From the NCBI GenBank assembly GCA_964544305.1, contig CAZJAZ010000007.1, forward strand, positions 7,703 through 71,702: a DNA stretch of 64,000 bases, in the 5' to 3' direction. The DNA comes from JAFDWI01 sp964544305. Lineage in GTDB: Bacteria; Actinomycetota; Acidimicrobiia; Acidimicrobiales; Iamiaceae. The position numbers and the translations under genes are program-made. Below the pieces are notes generated by a model. The model ran no database searches and was not told the DNA's origin. It saw only the letters and a list, made by a program, of their open reading frames with translations. Every line of letters starts with the position of its first letter. Position 1 is the stretch's first letter. Below are positions 1 through 8,848 of the stretch, piece by piece.

Positions 1-1
1 C

Positions 2-556
2 ATCCTTGCGTATGGCATCTATTTTCGTCGCCATTTTCGACGAGACCTCCTCCTTTCGTTTATTGCCCTCAACGTTGGTGTTGTCGCCGTGACGTCGGTG
101 CTCACCAGCGTCCAAGTCGGTCTCGGTCTCGGCCTTGGATTGTTTGGCATTCTTTCGATCATTCGCTTGCGATCCGACCAACTCACCCAAGAAGAAGTCG
201 CGTATTACTTCGTGTCGCTCGCAATGGGGCTCCTCGCGGGCCTTCATCCGGGCGACGTGTGGATAACGCCCGTGCTGACGGTCGTGATGATCTCTGTCAT
301 GTATGTCGTAGATCATCAACGTTTGATGGGAAATGCGAAGCGAACGGTTATCACGATGGACCGCGCGTTTGTTGACGAGGTACAACTCATCGGCGCCCTC
401 GAACAACTTCTCGGGGCAACGGTTGTGCACACATCAGTGCGTGAGGTGGATTTGGTGCGAGACATCACGATCGTTGACGTGCGCTTTCGTACTGCTCGGA
501 AACAGACGACTTTGGCCGCGAGTTTCAATGGTTCGCCACGGGAGGTGGTTGTATGA
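2..556 (+). CDS. DUF4956 membrane protein, 5' end cut by the window
   Basis: The frame is open from base 2, so the start lies upstream and 184 residues remain. A GTG at 89 is an internal codon inside a hydrophobic segment and is unlikely to be the start. About four membrane segments are visible (for example around GLGLGLGLFGILSII and YYFVSLAMGLLAGL), followed by a soluble C-terminal domain of about 85 residues. This architecture fits the DUF4956 family, whose function is not established. The stop overlaps the start of the VTC-domain gene by four bases (ATGA), so the two are translationally coupled. DUF4956 and VTC-type genes are often neighbours, which suggests a shared role in polyphosphate or surface-polymer metabolism; that role is inference. 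Confidence 0.75.
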   Translation: MLAYGIYFRRHFRRDLLLSFIALNVGVVAVTSVLTSVQVGLGLGLGLFGILSIIRLRSDQLTQEEVAYYFVSLAMGLLAGLHPGDVWITPVLTVVMISVMYVVDHQRLMGNAKRTVITMDRAFVDEVQLIGALEQLLGATVVHTSVREVDLVRDITIVDVRFRTARKQTTLAASFNGSPREVVV

Positions 557-1344
557 CCACGTTCGACACGGTGCCTAGACAATCAGACCATGACGTTCGC
601 TCGATCTCACTAGAGGAGCTCAATACGAACGCCGCTCTACTAACCCGGATCGATACCAAGTACCTCGTTCCGGCTACAACGTTCAAGCGTTATGTGACAG
701 AGTCACGCGACCGGTTGCGTATCTTACAAATCGATGAACACGTCGCATTCGATTACACGTCGGTCTATTTTGATTCGCCGGATCTCACATGTTTTCGGGC
801 ACATGTCCAACGTCGACGCAATCGTTTCAAAGTGCGAATCCGTACTTATGAGCAATCAGGTGACTGTTTCATTGAGGTAAAAACGAAAGGAAACCGGACC
901 CAAACCGTCAAAGAACGAATGCCGCACGACGCAATGCGTCCCTTTGACCTTGACCCCGTTGACCACGCGTTCATTTCTCAATGCTTCGCGCACGATCATG
1001 AGATGCGGCTCATCCCGAGTTTGATCACCCGCTACACCCGAGAAACTTTCTTTGACGAGCGAGAGCAGCACCGCGTGACCGTAGATAGTGCATTGCAATT
1101 CGGCCGAAACGAGTCGCGAGCACAGATTGACGACCGGTTCGTCCTTGTTGAAACGAAAACTCAAGACGGTGCGGGTCACTGTGATCGATGGCTTTGGAGC
1201 CAACGCCTTCGACCCACATCGATTTCGAAATACTGTGTGGGTATCGCCATGCTCGTTCCCGAAGCGGTATCGAATCCCTGGCATCGCGTAATGCGGCGTC
1301 ACTTCACCTGGAACACAGCAAACCCGAACTCCCGAGATACATGA
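553..1344 (+). CDS. VTC-domain (polyphosphate polymerase-like) protein
   Basis: The 263-residue protein matches the VTC tunnel domain of yeast Vtc4-type polyphosphate polymerases. Charged motifs appear in the expected order: RIDTKYLV near the N-terminus, KVRIRTY, FIEVKTKG followed by KERMP, TRYTRETF, VLVETKT and finally ISKYCVG. These supply the Lys, Arg and Glu residues that line the active-site tunnel in the family. There is no membrane segment, so the upstream DUF4956 protein may hold it at the membrane. It overlaps that gene by four bases. Polyphosphate synthesis from nucleotide triphosphate is the family's best known activity, but bacterial members are mostly uncharacterised, so the substrate here is inferred. 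Confidence 0.8.
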   Translation: MTTFDTVPRQSDHDVRSISLEELNTNAALLTRIDTKYLVPATTFKRYVTESRDRLRILQIDEHVAFDYTSVYFDSPDLTCFRAHVQRRRNRFKVRIRTYEQSGDCFIEVKTKGNRTQTVKERMPHDAMRPFDLDPVDHAFISQCFAHDHEMRLIPSLITRYTRETFFDEREQHRVTVDSALQFGRNESRAQIDDRFVLVETKTQDGAGHCDRWLWSQRLRPTSISKYCVGIAMLVPEAVSNPWHRVMRRHFTWNTANPNSRDT

Positions 1345-1389
1345 CTTTAGAACGTGGAATCTCGCACCAAATCGGGCACAATGGGGGCC

Positions 1390-2202
1390 ATGTCGACGAG
1401 TAACCCTGCGCTCAGCGAGAAAGTATTTCAGCGCGAGATCACCGCATCTGGATCGCACGGTTTTGCGCCTGGAACGGTCACGCAAACCGGTATCGATGAC
1501 GACGTCATGCGAGTGGGCGGAGTGGCCAGTGCTACCGCATGGTTGGCGGTCGTATTGCTTGGTGCCGCGGCGTTTGGTTGGCAATCTGTTGGTGTCACGA
1601 CCGCAATGAATATTGCTGGCGAGAAAGTCGTGACCGATGTCGCGATTCCCGGATGGATTTGGCCCGCATGGATTGCCGGGCTCGTGCTCGCCATCGTCAC
1701 CGTTTTCAAACCCAAGATTGCCAAGTACACCGGTACGCTGTACGCCCTTGCCCAAGGTTTATTTATGGGGGCGATTTCAAAGATCTTCGATGTGCAATAC
1801 AACGGTATTGTACTCCAAGCGGTGATGCTCACGGGCGCGGTGTTCGCCATCATGTGGGCACTGTTTGTAACCGGCACCATCAAGGTCACCAACAAGTTGC
1901 GCATCGGCATCATGGTGGCAACCGGGGCAGTGCTGGCAATCTACGTCCTTAGCTGGATCCTTGGCTTCTTCAACGTGAACATGCCCATGATCTACGACAG
2001 TGGCGCCGTGGGAATCGGCTTTAGCTTGCTGGTTGTCGGAATCGCCGCGTTCAACTTGCTGTTGGACTTTGACTTCGTACAGAAAGCTGTTGCGTCCCGG
2101 GCACCGCGCTACATGGAATGGTATGCGGCCTTCGGATTGATGGTCACTCTGGTGTGGCTCTATCTCGAACTTCTTCGCCTGCTCGCCAAACTGCGTGAGT
2201 AA
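1390..2202 (+). CDS. Bax inhibitor-1/YccA family membrane protein
   Basis: This is a 270-residue, seven-helix protein of the Bax inhibitor-1 (UPF0005/YccA) type. I chose ATG 1390 because the N-terminus then reads MSTSNPALSEKVF, like other actinobacterial members; ATG 1381 and GTG 1354 are in frame but give an atypical leader. After a cytoplasmic tail of about 45 residues come seven hydrophobic segments, ending in the aromatic WYAAFGLMVTLVWLYLELLRLL helix region and a short basic tail typical of the family. Family members include calcium-leak channels and the E. coli FtsH modulator YccA; the role here is unknown. It stands alone between the VTC gene and a c-di-GMP signalling gene. Confidence 0.85.
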   Translation: MSTSNPALSEKVFQREITASGSHGFAPGTVTQTGIDDDVMRVGGVASATAWLAVVLLGAAAFGWQSVGVTTAMNIAGEKVVTDVAIPGWIWPAWIAGLVLAIVTVFKPKIAKYTGTLYALAQGLFMGAISKIFDVQYNGIVLQAVMLTGAVFAIMWALFVTGTIKVTNKLRIGIMVATGAVLAIYVLSWILGFFNVNMPMIYDSGAVGIGFSLLVVGIAAFNLLLDFDFVQKAVASRAPRYMEWYAAFGLMVTLVWLYLELLRLLAKLRE

Positions 2203-2300
2203 TTGACACCGCTTACGAAACGATAATTCCCTAACTTTTTGCTCGCCCCGAGTCGATTGAGGCACTACCATGCCCGGTACCCGAGACGAAAGGGGGGCCG

Positions 2301-4520
2301 ATGGGCGTTGGGGACCAGCCAAAGACCACGTTCTCGGTTACTTCTGCGGGTATGCGGGCGTTGCTCGAACACGTTGATGAGGTAGTCATATGCTGCGACG
2401 CGGACGGCACGATCCGTTTTGCCAGCAACTCGTTTCGCACCTTGCTTGGCTATGCCCCAGAACTGTTCATTGGGCGAAACATCATTGAAATCGTTCACCC
2501 GGATCGCGTTGAAGATGCAATCAACGCACTATCGCGTTGGGACGGTCGTATCGGCACGCCAAGAGGTGATCCAACAACGGTGAAAACCGCCGACGGTGAA
2601 TGGATCGATGTTCGTTACGACGCCGCGATCGGTGAAGACTTTGGTGATTGTGGCACCCTCGTACTCACTGTACGGCCCGAGGGTACGCTCAACCGCTCAG
2701 AGCGAGAACTGCGCGCCCGCGCACGAAACGATGACCGTTTGGTTCGTCTAGCGACCGCCTTTTTGAATTTGCCAACCGATGAGTTTGGCCAAGGCGTTGA
2801 CATCACGGCTGCTGAGCTTGGGTCACTTGAGAACGTCACACGTGTTTCGGTTTGGCGCATGATCGACGAGCAATTGGTTCGCCAAGCGTCCTGGCAGGCA
2901 GCGATTAGCGCACCGAAGGTGCCACTTTCTCGCCGCATTCGTGTGACGGAGTATGCCAGTACGGCACGCGCCGCGAAAGGCGATGACGTCATGCTCACGT
3001 ACCCGTGGCTGTTCGATGACAGTTTTGCGGCAGATAAAGCGCTCTTTGATGCGGCAGGGGTCACTTCGTGTCTGATTTGTCCCATGTTTGCGGGCGACGA
3101 ATTCGTGGGCATCATCATGTTGGAGTCAACGTTGCCCGACAGTTTCGGGGCCGTGCATTTGAGCGCCACACATTCGGCATGCGCGGTGCTTGCCGAAGCA
3201 TTCTTGCGCAATGATGCTGAACGCTTGCTCGCCAAACACGCGCACAGCGACCGAGTAACGGGCTTGGCAAACCGCTGGGCATTCGATGTCGACCTCGAGT
3301 GTGCCCTTGACGATCTCAAAGACGGCACGCTCAGTGGCATTGCCCTCGCCGTTGTCGACCTTGACCGATTCAAAGTAGTGAACGACACTTTTGGTCATTC
3401 TGTTGGCGATCATCTGTTGGCAGAAGTTGCCCTTCGGCTTCGTCGCCATGCCGATGGGAACACCACGCTTGCCCGGTTGGGTGGCGATGAGATCTTGGTG
3501 TTGATCCAAGGTGTGCCGGATGCTGACGAGGCCATACAACGCATCGAAGCGCTCATGAGCGCGCTTAAGATGCCGTTCAACTTGCCCACAGGCGTGATGA
3601 GCTTGACCGCAAGTGTCGGCGTGTCGCACACGACCGACGGTGACACCGAAATGGGCGAGTTGATGAGTCAGGCCGATGTGGCCATGTATCGAATGAAAGC
3701 GATCGGCGGCGACGCGATTGCGCTCGCCGATCCCGACAGTCACATTGCGCGTTCACAACGGTTGCGACGCGAAAACGATCTTGCACGCGCGGTTGAGGCG
3801 GGAACGCTCAGTGCGTATTTTCAACCCGAATACGAACTCGCTACCGGGAAGCTCTTAGGCGCTGAAGCGCTCGTGCGCTGGCAGCATCCGCGTGACGGTC
3901 TACTCAGTGCCGCGGAATTTGTTCCCCTCATTGAAACGTCCGGCCTGGTTGAAGAAATGGGCCGTCAGGTGCTGCGAAGCGCATGCGCACAGTGGTCGCA
4001 ATGGGTAGAAGAAAACCCGGGCGATCACCTTTTGCTGCGAGTCAATGTTGCGGCACGCCAGTTGCGCCAGGACAGTTTTGTTTATCAGGTTGAAGATGTC
4101 ATCAAAGAGGCCGGCCTTGCGCCAGAGCACCTTTGCTTGGAGTTAACCGAAAGTTCGCTGCTTGATGATCCGCACGCTGCAGCATCACGCTTCGCCGAGT
4201 TGCGCGCGCTTGGCGTTGGGCTCGCAATCGACGATTTTGGAACCGGCTATTCGTCGTATCTGCAGCTCCGTTCGTTGCCGCTCACAGCACTCAAAATTGA
4301 CCGAAGCTTTGTTACTGACTTGCCAACTAGCCACACCGATCGTGCCATCGTCGCAGCCACGCTCGAACTCGCCCGGGCTCTCGAATTGACGGTCACCGCG
4401 GAAGGTGTGGAAACCGAGGTGCAGCGAGACATACTCATTGAACTTGGTTGCCCGTCAGCGCAGGGCTACTTGCTTGGCCGGCCCATGCCAGCCAAAGACT
4501 TCGCCGCGCTCTTGGGGTAG
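2301..4520 (+). CDS. PAS-GAF-GGDEF-EAL cyclic-di-GMP signalling protein
   Basis: The 739-residue soluble protein has a PAS domain (about 10-125), a GAF-like domain (about 140-310), a GGDEF domain (about 325-475) and a C-terminal EAL domain (about 500-735). The diguanylate-cyclase motif at about residue 393 reads RLGGDEI, with Ile in place of the final Phe, so activity is possible but uncertain. The EAL domain is well preserved, with GAEALVRW near 522 and DDFGTGYSS near 644, so c-di-GMP phosphodiesterase activity is likely. No membrane helix is present, so the PAS and GAF domains probably sense a cytoplasmic signal. A purine-rich ribosome site (AGGGGGG) lies just before ATG 2301. The gene stands alone. 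Confidence 0.92.
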   Translation: MGVGDQPKTTFSVTSAGMRALLEHVDEVVICCDADGTIRFASNSFRTLLGYAPELFIGRNIIEIVHPDRVEDAINALSRWDGRIGTPRGDPTTVKTADGEWIDVRYDAAIGEDFGDCGTLVLTVRPEGTLNRSERELRARARNDDRLVRLATAFLNLPTDEFGQGVDITAAELGSLENVTRVSVWRMIDEQLVRQASWQAAISAPKVPLSRRIRVTEYASTARAAKGDDVMLTYPWLFDDSFAADKALFDAAGVTSCLICPMFAGDEFVGIIMLESTLPDSFGAVHLSATHSACAVLAEAFLRNDAERLLAKHAHSDRVTGLANRWAFDVDLECALDDLKDGTLSGIALAVVDLDRFKVVNDTFGHSVGDHLLAEVALRLRRHADGNTTLARLGGDEILVLIQGVPDADEAIQRIEALMSALKMPFNLPTGVMSLTASVGVSHTTDGDTEMGELMSQADVAMYRMKAIGGDAIALADPDSHIARSQRLRRENDLARAVEAGTLSAYFQPEYELATGKLLGAEALVRWQHPRDGLLSAAEFVPLIETSGLVEEMGRQVLRSACAQWSQWVEENPGDHLLLRVNVAARQLRQDSFVYQVEDVIKEAGLAPEHLCLELTESSLLDDPHAAASRFAELRALGVGLAIDDFGTGYSSYLQLRSLPLTALKIDRSFVTDLPTSHTDRAIVAATLELARALELTVTAEGVETEVQRDILIELGCPSAQGYLLGRPMPAKDFAALLG

Positions 4521-4537
4521 GCCGGAACTTGGTTTCG

Positions 4538-5179
4538 CTATTTGGAAGGCGAAGATTCCCACGATTCTCGCATCGATGCCATCACCCGTTCGGCGTCTTT
4601 CAACTGTACGAGTAGGCCAGCGACCGCGAGACCCAAGTACAGCGCGTACCACCACCAGTCGTCGTTGAGGCGCTGGGTAACCGAGGCGTGGGTGAACTCG
4701 GATGAGTTGACGGCACCGGTGAGCAACATGGCACCTGCCACAATCACACTTGAACCGCCGAATGCGCTTAAGACCAACAAAATGACGCTCGGTAAGTTTC
4801 CGGCCATCGAGACCACCGCAAGGGTCACCCCGAAAGCGAGGCCGATGAATATGACTACCCACGTCCACGACACCCCGAGCGCAACCATCACACTTGTGCC
4901 GATTGCAAAGCCGATGGATCCCATCGCCAACATGACCGACACTTCATAAAACAGATAGGCCATGATCCCAAACACCCCGCCGACGATCACACCAACGATC
5001 CATCCGAGCATGGTGCGCAAGAATCCCACATCATCAACGCCGGCAATCACGCCTGCGCCTAATAAGAAACCGGTGAACGAGCCCCATAGCATGATCATGA
5101 GGCGCATTGCGACCGCCCCGCGGAAACAAAAAGTGGCACCGATTGCAAGTGCAATCAAGCCAACGAACACGTCTTGCAT
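4538..5179 (-). CDS. DUF4203-like multi-pass membrane protein
   Basis: The 213-residue protein is almost entirely hydrophobic, with about seven closely spaced helices rich in Gly (FTGFLLGAGVIAG, MLGWIVGVIVGGVFGIMAY) and a short charged C-terminal tail. The pattern resembles the DUF4203/TMEM198 group, whose function in bacteria is unknown. The start ATG 5179 follows a strong ribosome site (GAGGAG, eight bases upstream). The gene begins 12 bases after the end of the flippase-like gene and is probably in its operon, which links it to envelope biology. Confidence 0.7.
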   Translation of the reverse strand: MQDVFVGLIALAIGATFCFRGAVAMRLMIMLWGSFTGFLLGAGVIAGVDDVGFLRTMLGWIVGVIVGGVFGIMAYLFYEVSVMLAMGSIGFAIGTSVMVALGVSWTWVVIFIGLAFGVTLAVVSMAGNLPSVILLVLSAFGGSSVIVAGAMLLTGAVNSSEFTHASVTQRLNDDWWWYALYLGLAVAGLLVQLKDAERVMASMRESWESSPSK

Positions 5180-5191
5180 TACTCAGTCTCC

Positions 5192-7558
5192 TCAGACGTA
5201 GTCGGCTTTTTGCACATACTGGAAGAACAGCCACGAAGGCAGGATCGGTAGCCAATACGTCATAAACCGGAAGTAGAGCACGACGGCGACTGCGGTGGCC
5301 GGATCAACGCCAAGACCAGATAGCCCGGCGGTTAGTGCCGCTTCAATCGCGCCCACACCGCCTGGCGTTGGCGCTGCGGATGCCACCGTGGTCGCTGCGA
5401 TATACATGGCGCCAAGCTGTGCGAAATGCACTTCAAGTCCAAAAGCGGCCATCGACTCGTACAGAATCACGATCGGTACGAGCTTGCAGAGAAAAGCGCC
5501 ACCAAAGAGCAGCGCCAACTTTGATGGTTGGCGGGCAAGGGCCGAAAGTTCCGCCCACATTTTTGCCACGCTTTCACGCATCCGATCCACGAGTTTGCGC
5601 CCAAAGGCCGTGAAAAATGCGAGTCCGGCAACGCCAAGGAGCACCACAATCACCACGAGCACAATCGAACTCGACGGCAATTTGAAGCCATAGCCGCCCG
5701 ATTCTGCGGTGCCCGCCCACGTAAACAGCACCACGGTGAACACCACCTGCATCACACCGGACGCAAGTGACGTAAGCGCCACGCTTCCCGTCGCCACGAC
5801 CGGGTCAACACCGCTGCGTTGCAGATAACGAATGCGAAGCGCCATACCGCCCGCGTTCGCTGGCGTAAAGCGGTTGAGAAATGATTGGGCAACCATCACG
5901 GCCGAAGTCCGCCAAAAGCCCAACCGATTTGTGACCGCACCGAGCAACGAAATTGATCCCGCCAAAAACGAGAACGCAACCAGAAACACCGCGATCGGTA
6001 CTCGGGCGAGGTCGGCGCCGCGCATGGCGGTCCAAATCTCATCAGCGTTTGCGGCCAACCCCAGGAGCAAGTTTCCAATGACGAGCGTTGCGACAAAGGT
6101 GAGGATTGACTTGATGCCGAGACGTCGCATCGGCTCAAGCTGATATTCCTCGGCTCCAGTGGCCGAAGAAATATGTTCACGGACTGCAGAAAGAAGGCTG
6201 TCTTTGGACTTGGCTGCCTTGCGTGTTGCAGCAGTCAGAGCAAGCGGCTGGATGAGAGGCAACGTGTCGGCGAGTTGCTGACCAAAAACCCTATAGGCGC
6301 TCGCAATAGCTCGCTCGGGACCAACTATTGCAGCGACCGAAACAACGCATTCGGCAATGTCCTGGGCCAAGAGTCGATCGGGGGCACCACGTTCGGCCCA
6401 TCCCAAATCAATAATGGTCGTCTCGCCGTTGGGTGTCACCAAGATGTGTTCAACATTTGCTAACCGGTGCGCGATGCGAACCAAGTGCAGATTTTGGAGC
6501 TGCCCGAAGGCCTGCTCAAGCAGGTTGTCAGAAATTTCATCAGGTGCAAGCGTGTTGAGGCTGACACCGTCAATCCAATCAATGGCAAGAAACGCATCGC
6601 CGGTGGATTCCAATGTGCCCACCGCCCGCACGGGAGGCATCCGAACGTCCGCATTCGCAGCGATTGCCAGGTTGACCGCTTCATGCTCGATGAGATGTTG
6701 TTGGCCAAAAGGCCGTTCGTCTTCAACCCCTTTGACCCGGAACCAGCGCACCAGTCGAGCCAGCGCATCAACGTCCCGAGTGTCGGCGTCGGCAACCTTG
6801 ACAAAGACCGACTGGTTTGCAAGGACAGCCCGGTACGTCGGTCCACCACTTGTCGTGCGAACCCCGTGCACATTGTCAACGGCCAATCCTGCTGCGCGCA
6901 GAGAAGTGGCTATGTCGTCGTCGCTGGGAACGTGCGGTGGAATGCCAACAGCGACAAGGAGCGCGGAACCCACGGCCACACCAAGGGAAAGTGCGGCGAC
7001 AAGAACAAAGATCGATTCGACTCCCGTGAGTGCGCGTGCAACAACAACCAATACGAGAGACCAAATAATGATCCGACGCCACTTGCTGTCGAGGCGGCGT
7101 CCCAGCACGACCGCGGCTGCCGCAACCGCAGCTAAAAAAATGCCTGAGGGGAATGCGGCGCCGGTCACCCATGATGAGCGATGTGCGGTGTCCTCGATAA
7201 TACGCGGAACCGAATCGCGCACGGGACCCGCTCCGAGTGCTGCGAGACCAGCAGCGCATGCAGCCGAAACGGCGGCGATCGCGGCCTGAGTGAACTTCGA
7301 GCGGTATGCGGCGACAATGAGCACAATTGGAGCGACCATTGCACCAAGTTGGATAACACCAATCAAAAAACGCGAGGCGGTAGGGGGGAGTCGGTTGATT
7401 AATGCCACCAGGTCGGCGGAAAAGCTTCGAGCGCTCGCGGGATCAAGAGTTGCGAGACCAAACGCTGCTGCGGTGATTCCAAGCGCGAAAATAAGGCGCG
7501 CAATATCGCCGTCGCTTCGCACCCACCGCCGTGTCGGCGACTCAGCGCTCTCTGTCAT
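5192..7558 (-). CDS. Flippase-like (LPG synthase membrane domain) protein with degenerate kinase domain
   Basis: The protein has about 788 residues and three parts. The first 200 residues hold five to six membrane helices. A protein-kinase-like domain follows at about 230-440. The last 300 residues are the UPF0104/lysylphosphatidylglycerol-synthase membrane domain, with the family-like stretch FTPANAGGMALRIRYL and a C-terminal PTPGGVGAIEA motif. In the kinase part an ATP-binding Lys (VFVKVAD, about 252) and a DFG-like DLG (IIDLGWAE, about 383) are visible. The catalytic loop reads HRLANVEHIL, so the usual Asp and Asn are missing. ATG 7558 has GGAGG about 11 bases upstream; GTG 7609 would add 17 residues. 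Transport or flipping of a lipid-linked substrate is inference. It probably forms an operon with the DUF4203-like gene. Confidence 0.8.
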   Translation of the reverse strand: MTESAESPTRRWVRSDGDIARLIFALGITAAAFGLATLDPASARSFSADLVALINRLPPTASRFLIGVIQLGAMVAPIVLIVAAYRSKFTQAAIAAVSAACAAGLAALGAGPVRDSVPRIIEDTAHRSSWVTGAAFPSGIFLAAVAAAAVVLGRRLDSKWRRIIIWSLVLVVVARALTGVESIFVLVAALSLGVAVGSALLVAVGIPPHVPSDDDIATSLRAAGLAVDNVHGVRTTSGGPTYRAVLANQSVFVKVADADTRDVDALARLVRWFRVKGVEDERPFGQQHLIEHEAVNLAIAANADVRMPPVRAVGTLESTGDAFLAIDWIDGVSLNTLAPDEISDNLLEQAFGQLQNLHLVRIAHRLANVEHILVTPNGETTIIDLGWAERGAPDRLLAQDIAECVVSVAAIVGPERAIASAYRVFGQQLADTLPLIQPLALTAATRKAAKSKDSLLSAVREHISSATGAEEYQLEPMRRLGIKSILTFVATLVIGNLLLGLAANADEIWTAMRGADLARVPIAVFLVAFSFLAGSISLLGAVTNRLGFWRTSAVMVAQSFLNRFTPANAGGMALRIRYLQRSGVDPVVATGSVALTSLASGVMQVVFTVVLFTWAGTAESGGYGFKLPSSSIVLVVIVVLLGVAGLAFFTAFGRKLVDRMRESVAKMWAELSALARQPSKLALLFGGAFLCKLVPIVILYESMAAFGLEVHFAQLGAMYIAATTVASAAPTPGGVGAIEAALTAGLSGLGVDPATAVAVVLYFRFMTYWLPILPSWLFFQYVQKADYV

Positions 7559-7669
7559 CGTCAATCCGGCCTCCGGTCCAGTGAAGGCTGAGCGGATAAT
7601 TTGCCGCACTCATCGGTCACAACATAGTGCGAACTCGCACAATTCTCCGGTATCGGCCAAGATGTTGTC

Positions 7670-8848
7670 ATGGTCACTCGGCCCGTTCACCCCATCTTTG
7701 ATGCCGACAATCACTACTACGAAGCACTTGACGCTTTTACTCGGTATCTCGACCCGACGTGGGGGCCACGCACAATTCAGTGGGCGCAAATTGATGGTCG
7801 TTCGTACCATGTTGTGGGCGGAAAAGTTTCTCACGCGGTTGTGAATCCGACGTTCGATCCGGTTGCGGAACCCGGTGTACTGCGCGACTATTTCCGTGGG
7901 AACCCCAACGGCGATGACCCTATTGAGCTGTTACGAGCCCGCACCCCGATTCGAGCGTGTTACCGCGACCGTGATGCACGTATCTCCGAGATGGATGCGC
8001 AAGGCATCGACAAGATTTGGCTTTTCCCAACGCTTGGCATGGTTTACGAACAGGCCTTGTGTCACGACCCAGAAGCGGTCGGGGTGCTCTTTGGGGCATT
8101 CAACCGGTGGGTGGCCGACGACTGGGGTTTCGCCTATCACGACCGCATTTATGCCGCTCCCTACATCAGTCTCGCCAACGTGGACTGGGCGATTAGCGAG
8201 TTGACATGGGCGGTCGAAAATGGCGCACGCACGATTGTGATGCGTCCGGCTGCGCCCACAACCTGCCAGGGTCCGATTCCACCAAGCGCGCCAGCGTTCG
8301 ACCGGTTCTGGTCTGCGGTAGAAGAAGCGAACGTCACCGTCGTTGTGCACGCAGGCGATAGTGGCTATTCCACAAACGGTTACGCCGACGAAACATTCAC
8401 CACGAGTTTCGCAGGTGGCATTCCCCAACCTATTCGGCTGCTGCAAATGGAACGGCCTATTGAAGATTTCTTAGCGTGCCTCATCGCCGACAACGTTTTT
8501 GTGCGTCACCCAAACTTGCGGATTGCGTCCGTGGAGAATGGTGCTGGGTTCCTGCGCGGTCTATTCCATCGCCTTGAGGCGCTCGGACACAAAATGCAAG
8601 GTTGGTTTGCGGATGATCCTATCGAGACCTTTCGTCGCCATATTTGGATCAACCCGTTTTGGGAAGACAACGTCCATGACGTGCTTGAACTTATGGGCCC
8701 TGATCGCGTGATCTTTGGGTCCGATTGGCCACATATCGAGGGCATGCCGACCCCGCTTGACTATCTTGACGAACTCGGTGGCGTCAATGACTCAGTGGTG
8801 CGAGCGATCATGTTGGATAACACAAACGCGCTCAACGAGCCACGCTGA
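7670..8848 (+). CDS. Amidohydrolase family 2 metal-dependent hydrolase
   Basis: The 392-residue protein has the amidohydrolase-2 (ACMSD/decarboxylase-like) pattern. The N-terminal metal-binding strand reads FDADNHYYE, where the usual HxH is replaced by DxNH, as in many actinobacterial relatives. A central VVVHAGDSG segment and a C-terminal VIFGSDWPHIEG motif supply the other ligand residues. Family members decarboxylate or hydrolyse aromatic and cyclic compounds using zinc or another divalent metal. The substrate cannot be told from sequence. It is divergent from the flippase-like gene, and its last 17 bases overlap the convergent MOSC gene. Confidence 0.85.
   Translation: MVTRPVHPIFDADNHYYEALDAFTRYLDPTWGPRTIQWAQIDGRSYHVVGGKVSHAVVNPTFDPVAEPGVLRDYFRGNPNGDDPIELLRARTPIRACYRDRDARISEMDAQGIDKIWLFPTLGMVYEQALCHDPEAVGVLFGAFNRWVADDWGFAYHDRIYAAPYISLANVDWAISELTWAVENGARTIVMRPAAPTTCQGPIPPSAPAFDRFWSAVEEANVTVVVHAGDSGYSTNGYADETFTTSFAGGIPQPIRLLQMERPIEDFLACLIADNVFVRHPNLRIASVENGAGFLRGLFHRLEALGHKMQGWFADDPIETFRRHIWINPFWEDNVHDVLELMGPDRVIFGSDWPHIEGMPTPLDYLDELGGVNDSVVRAIMLDNTNALNEPR

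Noticed and set aside
856..1755. A 299-codon minus-strand frame under the VTC and BI-1 genes
   Set aside because: It is antisense to two well-supported genes, spans their junction and has a composition typical of a shadow frame with no recognisable domain.
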